Assembly: GCA_022749755.1 (NCBI GenBank)
Contig: CM040445.1
Coordinates: 7,461,182-7,525,181, forward strand
DNA length: 64,000 nucleotides
Reading direction: 5' to 3'
Source of the DNA: Azadirachta indica
Taxonomy: Eukaryota; Streptophyta; Magnoliopsida; Sapindales; Meliaceae
Position 1 is the stretch's first letter. Every line of letters starts with the position of its first letter. The position numbers and the translations under genes are program-made. Of this stretch, positions 51,362 through 62,814 are shown piece after piece. The notes under the pieces were generated by a model. It saw only the letters and a list, made by a program, of their open reading frames with translations, was not told the origin of the DNA and ran no database searches.

Positions 51362-53460
51362 TCTATTAACCTTTAATAATAGATAGGATTGAATATTACT
51401 TTTTGATTTTAAAATTCAATCATTAGATAAAAAGAATTAATAAATAAAAAGGTATAAGTCATTAATTAGTAATCAAGAAGTATAATATAAGAAAATGTAA
51501 AATTTAAAAAAGAAAAGTGGGGTAGAGAGACGATATTTTATTTTATATAGTTTGGTGCTTTAACATACATCCCCACTTCAAGCATACCTTTGTTAATAAT
51601 TCCACTACTCTTAACGTCAGTTTAAGGGTGTGTTTAGTTGGAAGCAATGGAGGAATCTACAAATGAAAAAGTTGAGATAGAAAGTGACAATTAGAATTAT
51701 AATTAAATATAATGCCAAATGCAAGCAATTTTTTTTTTTTTTAATTAAGGATGAACAAAGCCTAAATTATTTTTAAATATAATATTTTGAAATTAGATAG
51801 GAAATAAATTAGACAACGCTCTAAACCACTTCGAGTAGTTCTCGGAGGCCTAAATGCAAGCAACTCATTTGATATAATAAACTAAGTTTTCATGTGACAA
51901 CTTTGAGAACAAATTACAAATCAATTGTTTCAAGCATTTAGTGATTGATTTATTTATAATTTTTGTGAACTGTTATTACGGTTATGAATAGCTTAACTTA
52001 AGATATTTGATGCACTAAAGTAGCATAATTACTATTTTTAATCTTTTTTTGTTTTATTTTATTGTAAATATATTTATTTGTTTTTATATAATATCATGAA
52101 TTATAATAAAATTTCTATTAATATTTATTTATACTTGCGAGTGAAAATTATTTTATTTATATTTTTAAAAAATTTTATCGTTTATTTAATATTTAAATTT
52201 ACAAGGATATAGAGGTTAAAAATATTAATTTCTGAATATTTTTTATTTGAAAAAAGACGATTCTGAATTTCAATTAGTTAAGAATTAAGTAAAAGGAAAA
52301 ACTCTACCTTAGTGATTTAGTTAAAATGATAAAATTCATAATATAATAATAAAAAATTTGTAACTCAAAATTTAATGTTTCCAACATCTCATTGAATTTA
52401 TATTTCTCAACAAATTTTATAAACTTTGCTTTATTATGCATTAAGTGAGGAATGAATTCTTTTATATAGAAAATTTTGTTTGAAACACCAATATTATATT
52501 AACTTATAGTTAAAATCTTAGTTGGAATTTAGATAAATATTATTATGATACACTCTAAAAATTTACTTGATAGAGTGAGATATTTATTTGGAGAATTTGA
52601 ACTCACTTGTTTTACAATTGAGAAACCAAGATTTTGTTCGAATAACTTTTTTTTTAAAATATTACATATTATATATACAATTTATTGATAATATTATATT
52701 ATAAATTTATTGTGGATAGGATTGGTAAAAAACTAAGGCCCGAACTTTCCTTTTAAAATTTGGTTGGGTCAAGTTCGGATTCAAGTAAAAGTTAGGTTAC
52801 TAACTAGCAAATTAATGAACTTTAAAGTTTGTTTGATATAATTTTTTAAATAAAACTTTTTGAAATAAAGCTTTTAACCATAGAGTTTTTAAAAGTAGAA
52901 TTTTTAATAAAAATTTATTAATCGTTTGATTATTATAAATGACTTTTGAGAAAATTTGAATAATTACTTTAATAAATAATTTTTAATATTTTTATTTTAA
53001 AAAATAACGTAAAATTTTTAAATAAAGTAAGAGTATTTTAAATAATTTTATATTTTAAAAACGTTAAAAAATTTTATTATTAAAATTTTAACTTTTTGAG
53101 TTTTTTTAAGAAAAAAATAATTTTTTTAATTTTTAAAAGTCTCGTTTTCAGTATTAACTAAACGATGTAAAAATTTTAAAAAAAATTTTTATTATTAAAA
53201 GAGATTTTTTAACTAACAAAAAAGTGAAACCAAACGTACAGTTAAAAATGTAAACGTAAACTAAGCCAAGGCTAGATCAACAACGCCCAACTTAAACAAT
53301 ATAGTCTGAGGCCGAATTTTATTAAATTTGCTTTAAGTCCAAATCGAGTTTTTATAAACTTGACCTGAATTCGAATATTGATATAATAAACCTCAAAAAT
53401 TTATTCAATAAATTTATGGAGAGAGATAAACGCAATAATAATTCGCACTAAAATCCAAAC
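51362..53460. other. AT-rich intergenic DNA with nested transposon remnants
   Basis: No gene is supported. Near 51622 a 'gggtgtgtttagttgg' end-like motif occurs. Between about 52730 and 53400, 'aaggcccgaactttcc' on the left and 'gaggccgaattttatt' on the right may flank one decayed element. A second one may be nested from about 52820 (gtttgtttgata) to 53240, where the sequence aaccaaacgtacag reads inverted as ctgtacgtttggtt. Confidence 0.35.
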
Positions 53461-53633
53461 CAAACATGTATATGTTGGAGTTGTGGGGGCTATATTCTTG
53501 GCCTTTCACAAAAATCTGTTTGTGTAAATCCAGTCAGCATCAGTCCACCAACAGAAACATACTCAATCTCAAGCGTCAAGCTGCATCCACCCTGCTTGTA
53601 ACCTTCGTGGTAGTTGGATCCAGGCCCCACCTA

Positions 53634-54255
53634 CACGTGTCGTATTCTAATTGAACTGTCGTCCAAAACGCGCCCCCTCTCAATCTGTCAATAGTCTGTC
53701 CCCTTTGTCCAATTAACGTTGAAACCAATAATGAGCGAGTTACCGACCCGCCCAGTGGCGAAGGCAACTCACTTGCTGACTCTTAAGTCACTCATCCCAA
53801 CGCGAAAATTGCACCACAACTGCAAGTTGAAGTCAAGACAAGCCAGTCACACAACACCGCTACGCCACGTCATCCACTCTGTTACTCCGCCTGTCTCTCC
53901 AAGCCATTTCCCTTTACTCCACGTGTCCTCTACATCCCAAAATAATATTAAATATATTAAAACCTGGTTAATTATAAAATTATTTCATTGACCTTAGTGA
54001 TTTCTGTATATTATCTGTATGATTGGACCTTAATTTAATTAATAATTTATTTTTTAATAATATAATTAATTCAATTATTCAGGAGAAAAATAACGAAGGC
54101 CGTGAAAATAGAAAAATACGGGCATTTAAAATGAGATTCCTTGATAACAAACAAAGAAGTCAAGTAACTAAGAATGCTTGCCTTGCAATTTGCATTCTTT
54201 GCTTAATCAATAATCATCCTACTTGTCACGCCAAACAATGCCCTTCTTACACGTG
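53634..54255. promoter_or_regulatory. cluster of ACGT (G-box/ABRE-like) motifs upstream of the VTT gene
   Basis: CACGTG cores lie at 53634-53639, 53920-53925 and 54250-54255, the last two followed by TCC, and a CCACGTCA motif lies at about 53865-53872. The 53.48-53.94 kb stretch is clearly richer in GC than its surroundings, as expected of a promoter-proximal island. Such motifs bind bZIP factors in ABA, stress and light responses. Regulation is inferred. Confidence 0.45.
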
Positions 54256-54551
54256 TCCAAAACAGGAACACGACGCCGTTGCAAGCAGTGGCAGAAATTG
54301 TAATAACGGCTAATTAAACGTTAAAAAAATCAAAATTTATGATTAATTGAAATCAGACTTATTGCTTTTTGCTTCGTCGGTTGTCTACTTTCTTCGCTGT
54401 CTCCCTTCTCATCTACCAGTCTTCACCTCTTCCCATATCTTTGTCCTCCATTATTTTCTATCGGGTTTTCTCAGCAACCAAACGGGCATTTAAGGCATTA
54501 TATCTCCTGTACATAGATTTTTTTTTTTAGCTTTTTCTCCTTTTTGTTTCG

Positions 54552-57500
54552 ATGACTTATTATGAGGAAGATAATGAGGTGGTGCCGGACTTGGGGATGA
54601 GAATAGATGTTGAAGAAAATAATAATATTAAAGGGGACTATGTGAAATTGAGAGCATGTGAAGAGGAGGAGCCTGGTTCACCAAGAATATGGAGTTGTGG
54701 GAAAGTATGGTACTGGCTGAAGTTAGCTTTGTTGTTGACGTGTTTAGGTTTATTGGCTGGTGTTTTTATCAAATGGGTGGGTCCATTTTTCATGGATAAG
54801 GTAAGTTTTGTTTTCAATTTGATTTGTTTGTGGATACTCGTGATCGTGCCTTGCTCCTGGGATTGTTTGTTAAAAAATTTACGCGTAAGGTTTGCTTTTT
54901 TATGAATTTCAACCATTTTGTTTTGGGTTCTAAATTTATATCATATTAGTGATTGGGTTTTGAATTATTTCTTTTTTCGTATTTGGGATTGTTTCATCGT
55001 GTTCGCGTTTGTCAAAATTTTTTGGTAAGGTTGGCTTCTTGTGAATTTCGATTTCTTTTCGTAGGTTCTCCAATGTATATGCGTGTATAGTGATTGCGCA
55101 TTTGAGCCATCCATTTTGTTGGATTGAATGGGTTTTGGCTCCTTCTGAATTATATTGATAGGTTTAGTTTCGAATATATTTTGGAGTTTGTAATTCTTAT
55201 CGTGTCTATATATCATCAGGATTCACTGGTATTGTTTTTAGGTGTGGGTTTTAGGCATATCACATTTTGGGGCTTTTTCCTGGTGTTTTCCAGTGCTTAG
55301 ACCATTCCTTTGTATAATGTTATGGTGAATATTACTGGGACTCCTGCTATGTAGTTACGAATTAAGTGTGGGTTTTTGGCATATGACATATTTGGGGCTT
55401 TTCCATGGTGTTTCCCAATGCTTGGACCTTTTCCTACCTATAAAGTTGTGGTATTACTGGGAACTCCCACTATTGTAATTGGGAATTAAGTGTGGGTCTT
55501 AGATATATCAGGTTTGTGGCTTTCCTTGGTGCTTTCCAATGGTTGAACCTTTCCTATATATAAGGTTATAGTGAATATGATTGGGCACTCCTGCTATTCT
55601 GGTTAGGAATTAGGCATGGCATATCTCATTTTGGGGCTTTTCTCTGGTGCTTTCCAACAATTAAACCTTTATATACGGTTGTGGTGAATATTACTGGGAA
55701 CTCCAGCATTTGTAGTTTGGCTCCAGCTTTTGGAGTTTGGAATTAAGTGTGGGTTTTGACATATCATATCTTGGGGCCTTTACATGGTCTTTTCCAGTGT
55801 TTAACCTTTCTATAAGGTTATGGCGAATATTGTTTGGGACTCTTTGTATTGTAGTTCGGAATTAGGACGTATTTATCTCTTGCCAGGTTCACTAACTGTG
55901 TTTTATATTGTGGATCAATATGATGGATTTGTGGAATGCACTATATTTTTTGGTCAGAATGTCTGGTAACTACATTTGTGAAACACTAGGACTGATGGTG
56001 GACCAAGTCAATGATGTAGTTATAAGGATTAATATGGAATTTCTTACTATCTGAGATATGTATGGCTTTGTTTGGAACTGTTGTCTGATGATGCATGTTA
56101 GTTATCTCAGCTGATTTAAAGATACATGTCGGAACTTATTTTGATGTTGACCTTATGCTTTTCTTTATGGTATTTTGTTCACCAGAAACAGTTAAAGGGC
56201 TTATGGCTGACATAATAATTTTAGAATATAGTTGGTGAAAATAATGGGATATGAATTTATGAAATGTGGCTGAAATATATATATTTTTTATTTTTTGAAT
56301 ACTGGTATATTATTACTTTGTACTTGAAGATAATGCTAGAAAATAGATTGTATTTTGCATGGGATATGTGTGCATGTTTTGCTTTAAGTCTCTACCTGAC
56401 CGACTATTTAAATTAATATTTCCAGGAGGTTATACCAATCATAAACTGGGAGACAACTACGTTTAGTACTCCGGTGCTGGCTCTTCTGGTTTTTGCTTCT
56501 GTGGCATTATTCCCCACCTTACTTTTACCATCTTCACCTTCTATGTGGGTGGCTGGGATGACATTTGGTTATGGCTTTGGATTTCTACTTATTATGTCAG
56601 CAGTGGCTGTGGGCATATCACTTCCATATTTCATTGGTTCACTCTTCCTTCACAGAATTCAAGTGTGTATCATCTACCAAAACTTCTTTGTTTATATTTG
56701 CTTTGTGAATCTTTCTCTCTCCACCTTAACCATTTCTTGATCGTTATGTAGGGTTGGCTGGAGAAATATCCAAAGAAAGCTGCTATTCTGAGAGCAGCTG
56801 GTGAAGGAGACTGGTTTCATCAGTTTCGGACTGTAGCGTTGATCAGGGTTTCTCCTTTCCCATATATTATATATAACTACTGTGCTGTGGCAACACATGT
56901 TAAGTTCGGTCCCTACTTCTTGGGATCATTGGTTGGAATGGTACCTGAGATTTTTGTGACAATCTACACGTATGTACTCTCTCTGCCTATCTTATGTAGA
57001 ATATTCTGCCCTCTCTGTTTTTTTAAAATCATTTTTTTCTTATAACCTTAGCCCCTCTCATGATATGGCATGCACATAAACAAAGTCAGATAGATTCATG
57101 CATAAAACACTGTTTGGGCAACTGGTTTCTCAAAAATGCATATTGTCCTGTTGCATTGACTGGTTTTGGCTTGAGTATGATCCATGTTTGTAGATCTTTA
57201 TGCTGATCATGGGAACGATAATAGCTGGCTTTTATATTAAAGCCTATTCATTGCCTGATGCTTGTTTGGCTGTATCAATATGTTTCAAACCATAGTAAGT
57301 TCTCATTCTCAATTATGTTTGCTGATCTTTGTGAACTTCTACGACAAGCTTGGGAAAAGATAGCATATTTTCATATCAAAGACATCTTTTTATGCTGGTT
57401 TGGTGGTATGTTCAATCAATCTGTGTGCAGTTTGCATATTTTATTTCTGGTAGCTTTTCATCATATTCTATGCAATTGTTATTCAATATACTTGTATCTC

Positions 57501-58845
57501 TGCATGCAGCTAAAATTTGGTCTAAAACCAAAATTAGCTTTTAGGACATGGCTAGGAACTACTGCTCAGAGGAGTAGACCTGTTTGGTGGAAATCTAAGA
57601 GGAAAGCTTATTGGCCCTCAGAATAAAATACCAACCCATTGCTTATTGGTTAATATATATCCCAAGTCACTTGGTCTGTTGATCCATTTAAATCATTTTT
57701 ATGACGTTGAAACAAAACTTTAGCTTTGTGGTATGAAAGCTTCATATTAAACAAGAGGTTTCCTGGCTTACATTTTGGTTGCTTCTCTCTGATAATTTAT
57801 GCAGAAAGTACAAACTGTAGTCTCATGGTCTTTTGGATTTTGAAGATGCCATCAATAACCTTTTTTCATGTTACCAAGTGAAGTAATACTTAACTGCACA
57901 ACCTAAGTTTTTAATTAGGGGAATGGCAAGAATAGCACCTGAGAATGCTTGTACTTACAAACTCTTGGCTTATATTTCCAAATATGGTCTCTTGATGATT
58001 TATTAATTGGTGGTATGATATTGAATCAAACTGGTGGCATACCTATTTCTGAAAAATGAAATTTAGGTGTAACAGTGTGTTTATTTGCAAGGGCTACACT
58101 TTGTACTTTAATCTTTAAAGAGGAAATATAGTTTCATTTTTGTGTATGACACCCATCACTTGCTTGATTCTTTCCCTATATTCATCAAACTGCAGGGGCT
58201 TTGGTCACAATTGATCACGAATTTTTGATGACTATAGGCTCTCTTGTCTCAGATCATTTATCCACATGCCTTAATTCAGTCTCATATCTTGCCATTTCTT
58301 TAGTTTTATTTTATGACCATTCCTTTAGTCCATTCAACAGTCATGTTGATAGTTTAGTGTTTTGCAAGCACAGGGTTAGCCGCACATGTAGTAATTTTTT
58401 GTTAACCAAAAGCAATTACTTCTCTTTACTGTTCTTGAATTATGCTCAGCAGCTCTCTATTTATGTTTTCATTTTCCCTTAAGAAGTCCATTTGGTCTGC
58501 ATTTTATTTTTAAAATGTATCCTTTATTTGACGTAAAGAAATAGAAATGTTTTATCTGTTTTCTGCAATAATATTGTATAAATTTTGATCATATAAGACA
58601 GCACCTTTAGATGCATACATCTCTGATTGTCACCAAATTCGTGGGAATCTTGGTTTTGTAGAGGGATCATGATACGTACCTTGGCGGATGCTTCACATGA
58701 AAGCCACTTTCTTTCAGCCCCACAGATCATCTTCAATGTTATTGGTTTCACTGCATCTGTGGCTGCCACAATTTTCTTCACAGTGTATGCAAAAAGACAG
58801 CTCAAGGTCTTGCAGCAAACGGAAGAAGAACTACTGCTGCAGTAG
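54552..58845 (+). CDS. VTT-domain (SNARE-associated Golgi / DedA family) membrane protein
   Basis: Four exons (54552-54800, 56426-56662, 56752-56969, 58662-58845) encode 295 aa with consistent phases and GT-AG introns. The N-terminal 50 residues are acidic and cytosolic in style. A first membrane helix lies at about 53-75, a second at about 101-117, and a Gly-rich hydrophobic segment (126-150) follows. Then comes the VTT core with the characteristic R-x-SP-x-P motif at 194-199 and a long hydrophobic stretch to about 235. The final exon carries a last helix and a charged, Glu-rich tail. Related proteins (TVP38, TMEM41/VMP1, DedA) are lipid scramblase-like proteins of the secretory pathway. The plant members are little studied. 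It lies beside the LRR kinase as in Arabidopsis (At1g12450/At1g12460, from memory). Confidence 0.9.
55242..55865 (+). repeat. five-copy ~124-bp minisatellite in VTT intron 1
   Basis: Imperfect tandem units start at 55242, 55366, 55490, 55613 and 55747 (lengths about 124, 124, 123, 134 and 119). Each runs from 'gtgtgggttttaggcatatc' through 'ttggggctttt' and 'tccaatgcttggacctt' to 'ggaattaa'. The fourth unit has a small internal duplication around 'ctccagc'. All lie within intron 1. Confidence 0.92.
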
Positions 58846-61000
58846 CTTCTTTTTCTTAGTTTGCAGTTGAGAAAAGCCTTGTTGCCACAGCAAAGCTGGT
58901 TCACCTTTGCATATTCACACTTACTCTACGACTGGATGAGGTTTTATTTATTGAGCAACTTCATTCATAGATTAATGTAGGACCATGCTGCAAAACAGTT
59001 TGGAAGGGAGACGTCTATAGGGAGCTAAGAAATAACACTAACATGATAGGAAGACATTTTTTTCACTTCTTTTTTCCAGTTCCTCCAAAAAATTGTCTTT
59101 TTTCTATTTATCCCGATGTATATATCAATTGGAATGTCTGCCTGAAACTATGAAACTGGAAAATGGTGAAATTCTTGAATGTAAAATGTTACACTTGGTG
59201 TTAGACTTGTTGTAGATGATGGAAACTGCAGAATTTGCTGTGATGTTATGATAAGTTGTTACCTTTGCTGACTTGGATTGAATGGATATGAACATATATT
59301 TCTTCCTGAGTCATTTTCCCTCTTTTTTTAACTTTATATTACGCCCAATATTTGTGTGACTGAATTATATTGGAAATTCTCCAATAATTGGAAAACTATC
59401 AACAACTATTCATCCCTAAATTTATCAAATCGTCGCTGTTTAAAAAATGATTAATTAAATTTTTTTGAATAAAAATATTCAAAGTACATTTCATACTTGA
59501 AAGTACACTTACTTAGACTTTGTATAAATTGTGATACTTATGTTGAAATTTGAAAGTAAAGTAAAAAAAATAATATTTGGTATTACTTATTTTTAGTAAA
59601 AGTTAATTTTCGTTAATTTTGAAGTCGGATATTTTTTATTCTTTTAAAATAGTAGTATTTCAACACCAAAGCTTTAATTGGTACTTTTACCTCTTGTAAA
59701 TTGTATGATTGGTCAAATATAAGTTGTATAATTGTATAATTTGTCAAAAAGTTAAAATTATTGTTGTAGGAATTATTGAGGTTAGAATTGCTTAGACTTT
59801 AGACATTAGGGATCGTTAATTTGAGCAATTAATTATTATGTAAACTAATGTTGTATATGTATAATTAGCGTATATTATCTAACAAAGGAAACACTAAACA
59901 GTCATCAATCAAGCCTTAATAGGAAACCCAAAATTAAAAATTAAATAAAAAAACATTATGGTAAAATTTTTGAAGGGCATGATAGAGTATAAATAGCAAT
60001 GATGAGATTAAGTAGGCATATGTGGAATTATAAGTGGTAATAAACGAAATGAGAGCATGGATGTTAGCTTAGTTATTATTTTTTATTTGTCACACTCAAT
60101 ACATAATCGGAAATCATATCCTTTCACCACTTCTCTGCACTACTCATTAATTTAATGCACATCTTCTCCACACCTATTTTGTTTTGCAGTGTAGTGAATG
60201 AGTTGTGATGCAAATAATTGTGTCTTATTTTTGGTTCAATGACAAATTCATTTTAACATCATTATGGCACCATATGTCACATGCTATCAATTTGCTCTAA
60301 AATACATTAAACATTATTGTGTTTCATTCATGTACCAAAATAATCATAAGCATCATCTCATTCATTACACACCTAAAGTAACATTTTTATAACAATGCCA
60401 AAATCAATCTCACTAAAAATCTTATTTATTCTTCATTCACCCATTACCAGAATGGTTAGTATATAGAGACTACAAGTTTAATTCTTTCTAAATATAAGGA
60501 GAGGTTAATTTTTTCACTCAAAAAATGAGGTAAGATAAATTTCACCTAAATTAGTTGTAAACTTTTGTGGGTGGTATTAGATAGATTCGATTAAAACTTT
60601 TGAACCCTAATAAATAAGTGGAGGCAAATTTTACTAAATTAATGAAAAATTTTGTAAATAATATCAAATTAAATTTCATTAAAACTCTTAGTTTTCGATA
60701 AATTTTTTATAAATATCATAAATATAAGTAGAGGTTAATTTTTCTTTTAAAATTAAATAAAAACACATTATGTACAAATTTAGATAAATTTTATATATAC
60801 TACTCTAACATAATAAGACCTCATCTTAAGGAGAAACTCACCTTATTTTTTGTAAGCAGTAACGTAGAAACAATTCTTAGCAACGCTAGAAGCTAAGAAA
60901 CAAATTTAGATAAATACACATTATGTACTGGCTTAATGAATAATGTTGATACACGTAATTTATAACATTAAAAATAATTTGAATTTAATTCGATAATTAA
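58846..61000. other. VTT 3' UTR and AT-rich intergenic DNA
   Basis: The 3' UTR probably extends to about 59.3 kb. Beyond it the DNA is AT-rich. Around 60449-60700, 'atggttagtatatagagactacaagtttaattc' resembles the A and B boxes of the SINE at 33.5 kb in degraded form. Repeats of 'aagtggaggcaaatttta' type lie near 60500, 60615 and 60725. Confidence 0.45.
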
Positions 61001-61003
61001 GAA

Positions 61004-61100
61004 TTAATGTTTGTCTTTGGGAAAGATTCCGGCGACAGGGAACATCCTGTAGAGTGCCGTGAACTTGACGTTGACATGGGCATATCCTGAGTTGGCGTCG
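61004..61100 (-). pseudogene. isolated GC-rich coding-like fragment, unidentified
   Basis: On the minus strand this patch reads as an open frame ending at a stop at 61004. The residues include NSGYAHVNVKF and YRMFPVAGIFPKD. The DNA is far richer in GC than everything around it and the codons look selected. A possible acceptor (caactcag) precedes the GATATG at about 61084. No neighbouring exons are visible, so it may be a broken gene remnant, a captured exon or a retro-fragment. I do not recognise the family. Confidence 0.35.
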
Positions 61101-62814
61101 AGGAAGGGGAAAAGAAAATGGAAATAATTGAAATTAATTATTTTTATTTTTATTTTTTTTAGAAAAAGGAAGTGATCAGATACACATGCGTCACCGCTGG
61201 GGACCACTTTTTATTGTATTAAAAGTATCGGATGGACTGGACCATACCATACCATACAATTAGGTAGTGGTAAGATCATCAGATACGTTAGGACGGATAG
61301 TCGATCAACGGTCATTAAATAGTATCAGCCTGCCTGGCTGCCCACCCTCACACGGTATGTAAGAATAAGAATAAGAATAAGATTAAATTCTATGTGGGAA
61401 TGGGAATAGGGTTATACCAACTTCTTCCCTTTTCGTGTGTATTTTTCTGACCATTGCCTATTGGGTTGATTCTTTCCATCCTACTTGGTCAAACACTACA
61501 AGACAACCATCTTCCAGGTAAAGTTTAATGAATAAAACAAATACCAAACACTCAAAATTTTTTTCTTCTCTAAAAGAAAAATCACTATCATTTTTTTTCT
61601 TATAAAAAATAGACATTTTATTTTTAAATTTGATTAAAAATATTAAAATGTGGAGTAAATATATATATATATATATATATAAAAGTTTGTGTTTTTGTTG
61701 ACTAAATATTTTTTAAAAATTAATTAAAAAATTTAACAAATGACAAGCTTAGAAATTTTAAAAATTCAGAATAAAGATCAATAATGGTAAATACTAACTT
61801 AATATTAATTAGATGAAATTTTGCTAATAAATTTTATGTGTGATCTCCCACATTTAAAAAAAAAAAAAAAAAGTGTTTCTAAAGTCTCAATCGAAACGGA
61901 TAGAAGAAAAGAACATCTGAATTCAACTCAGTCAAACAAAAACAAAAAAATAAAGCTTCTTCACAACTTCTCTTTTACTATTGTTCTTCTTCTTCTTCTT
62001 CTTCTTCTTCTTCTGCCTTGATTTCTCTCCCTCTTTCTTTCTGCTGCTAATAATGTGGAGGTAGTGGCTTGGTGGTTGGTGAGAGAAAATTAATGCTTAA
62101 CTCCGGACAAGAACGTACAGGCCCTACTTTGTGGTGAGTGACACAGGAAAGATACTCACTCTCACTCATTTTCATGGCTTTCCTTCCTTTTATTTATTCT
62201 TAATTTCAGTGTTTAACCATGAATAATATTATGATGAAAAACACTCTCAGAGAAAGAGAAATGGAAATGGACATGCACGTGGTTTATCTTCCGTTGGTGG
62301 CAACCTTGTATAGATAATAGATATGTACAGAGTGTGTTTTATAGGTAGTTATTAAATTTGCTCACCTGCTTCCTTTCCAGCAAAGCTACAGTCAAGTCTC
62401 CATTTTCTTCACTTTCATTATATTTACTCCCATACTTGTCTATACCCTTCATTTATTTCTTGCTTTTAACTATCTCATTCCTATCAAAATTCAATCTTTT
62501 CCACTCTACCCCATCAAATAAAATAACAATCCCAGATCTTTCTTTTTGAGTCTTGACTTGGGGATCATACTTGGACCAAAGTATGTGTGTACTCATGTTT
62601 TCTATTGTTGGCAGAAATGTGTTCATATTGTGATGCTAGAAGAAGGTGAAATGCGGCTCTTTTTCTTACTCGAGATGGATTGTACATTATCACGCAAGAA
62701 GATTTGCAGTAATTTGCGTGGGGTGGCATTTAAACTCTGGTAGATCTTCTCTCAATTGGATTCTCAAGCAATCATAATGCCAAACGGGTAGATCCATTTT
62801 CACCAGTTTCGAGC
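61101..62814. other. intergenic DNA and promoter region of the LRR receptor-like kinase gene
   Basis: Contains (AAGAAT)n at about 61356-61382, (TA)n at 61659-61681 and (CTT)n at about 61986-62013. Pyrimidine-rich sequence precedes the kinase gene. Short open frames at 62358-62743 probably lie in the promoter or leader. No other gene is supported. Confidence 0.5.

Noticed and set aside
54023..54313. Small frame with a hydrophobic segment and several Cys, like a secreted peptide
   Set aside because: An internal ATG at 54131 would give a 60-aa signal-peptide-like protein, but it lies in the VTT promoter, has no recognisable Cys pattern and overlaps the last G-box. Chance is the simpler explanation.
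57258..57626. Frame in the last intron of the VTT gene, considered as an extra or alternative exon
   Set aside because: Splicing from exon 3 to the acceptor at about 57510 gives an immediate stop, whereas the exon at 58662 restores the family-typical C-terminus.
58201..58482. 93-codon plus-strand frame in the VTT intron
   Set aside because: It lies wholly inside the intron, has no splice sites joining it to the gene and no known similarity.
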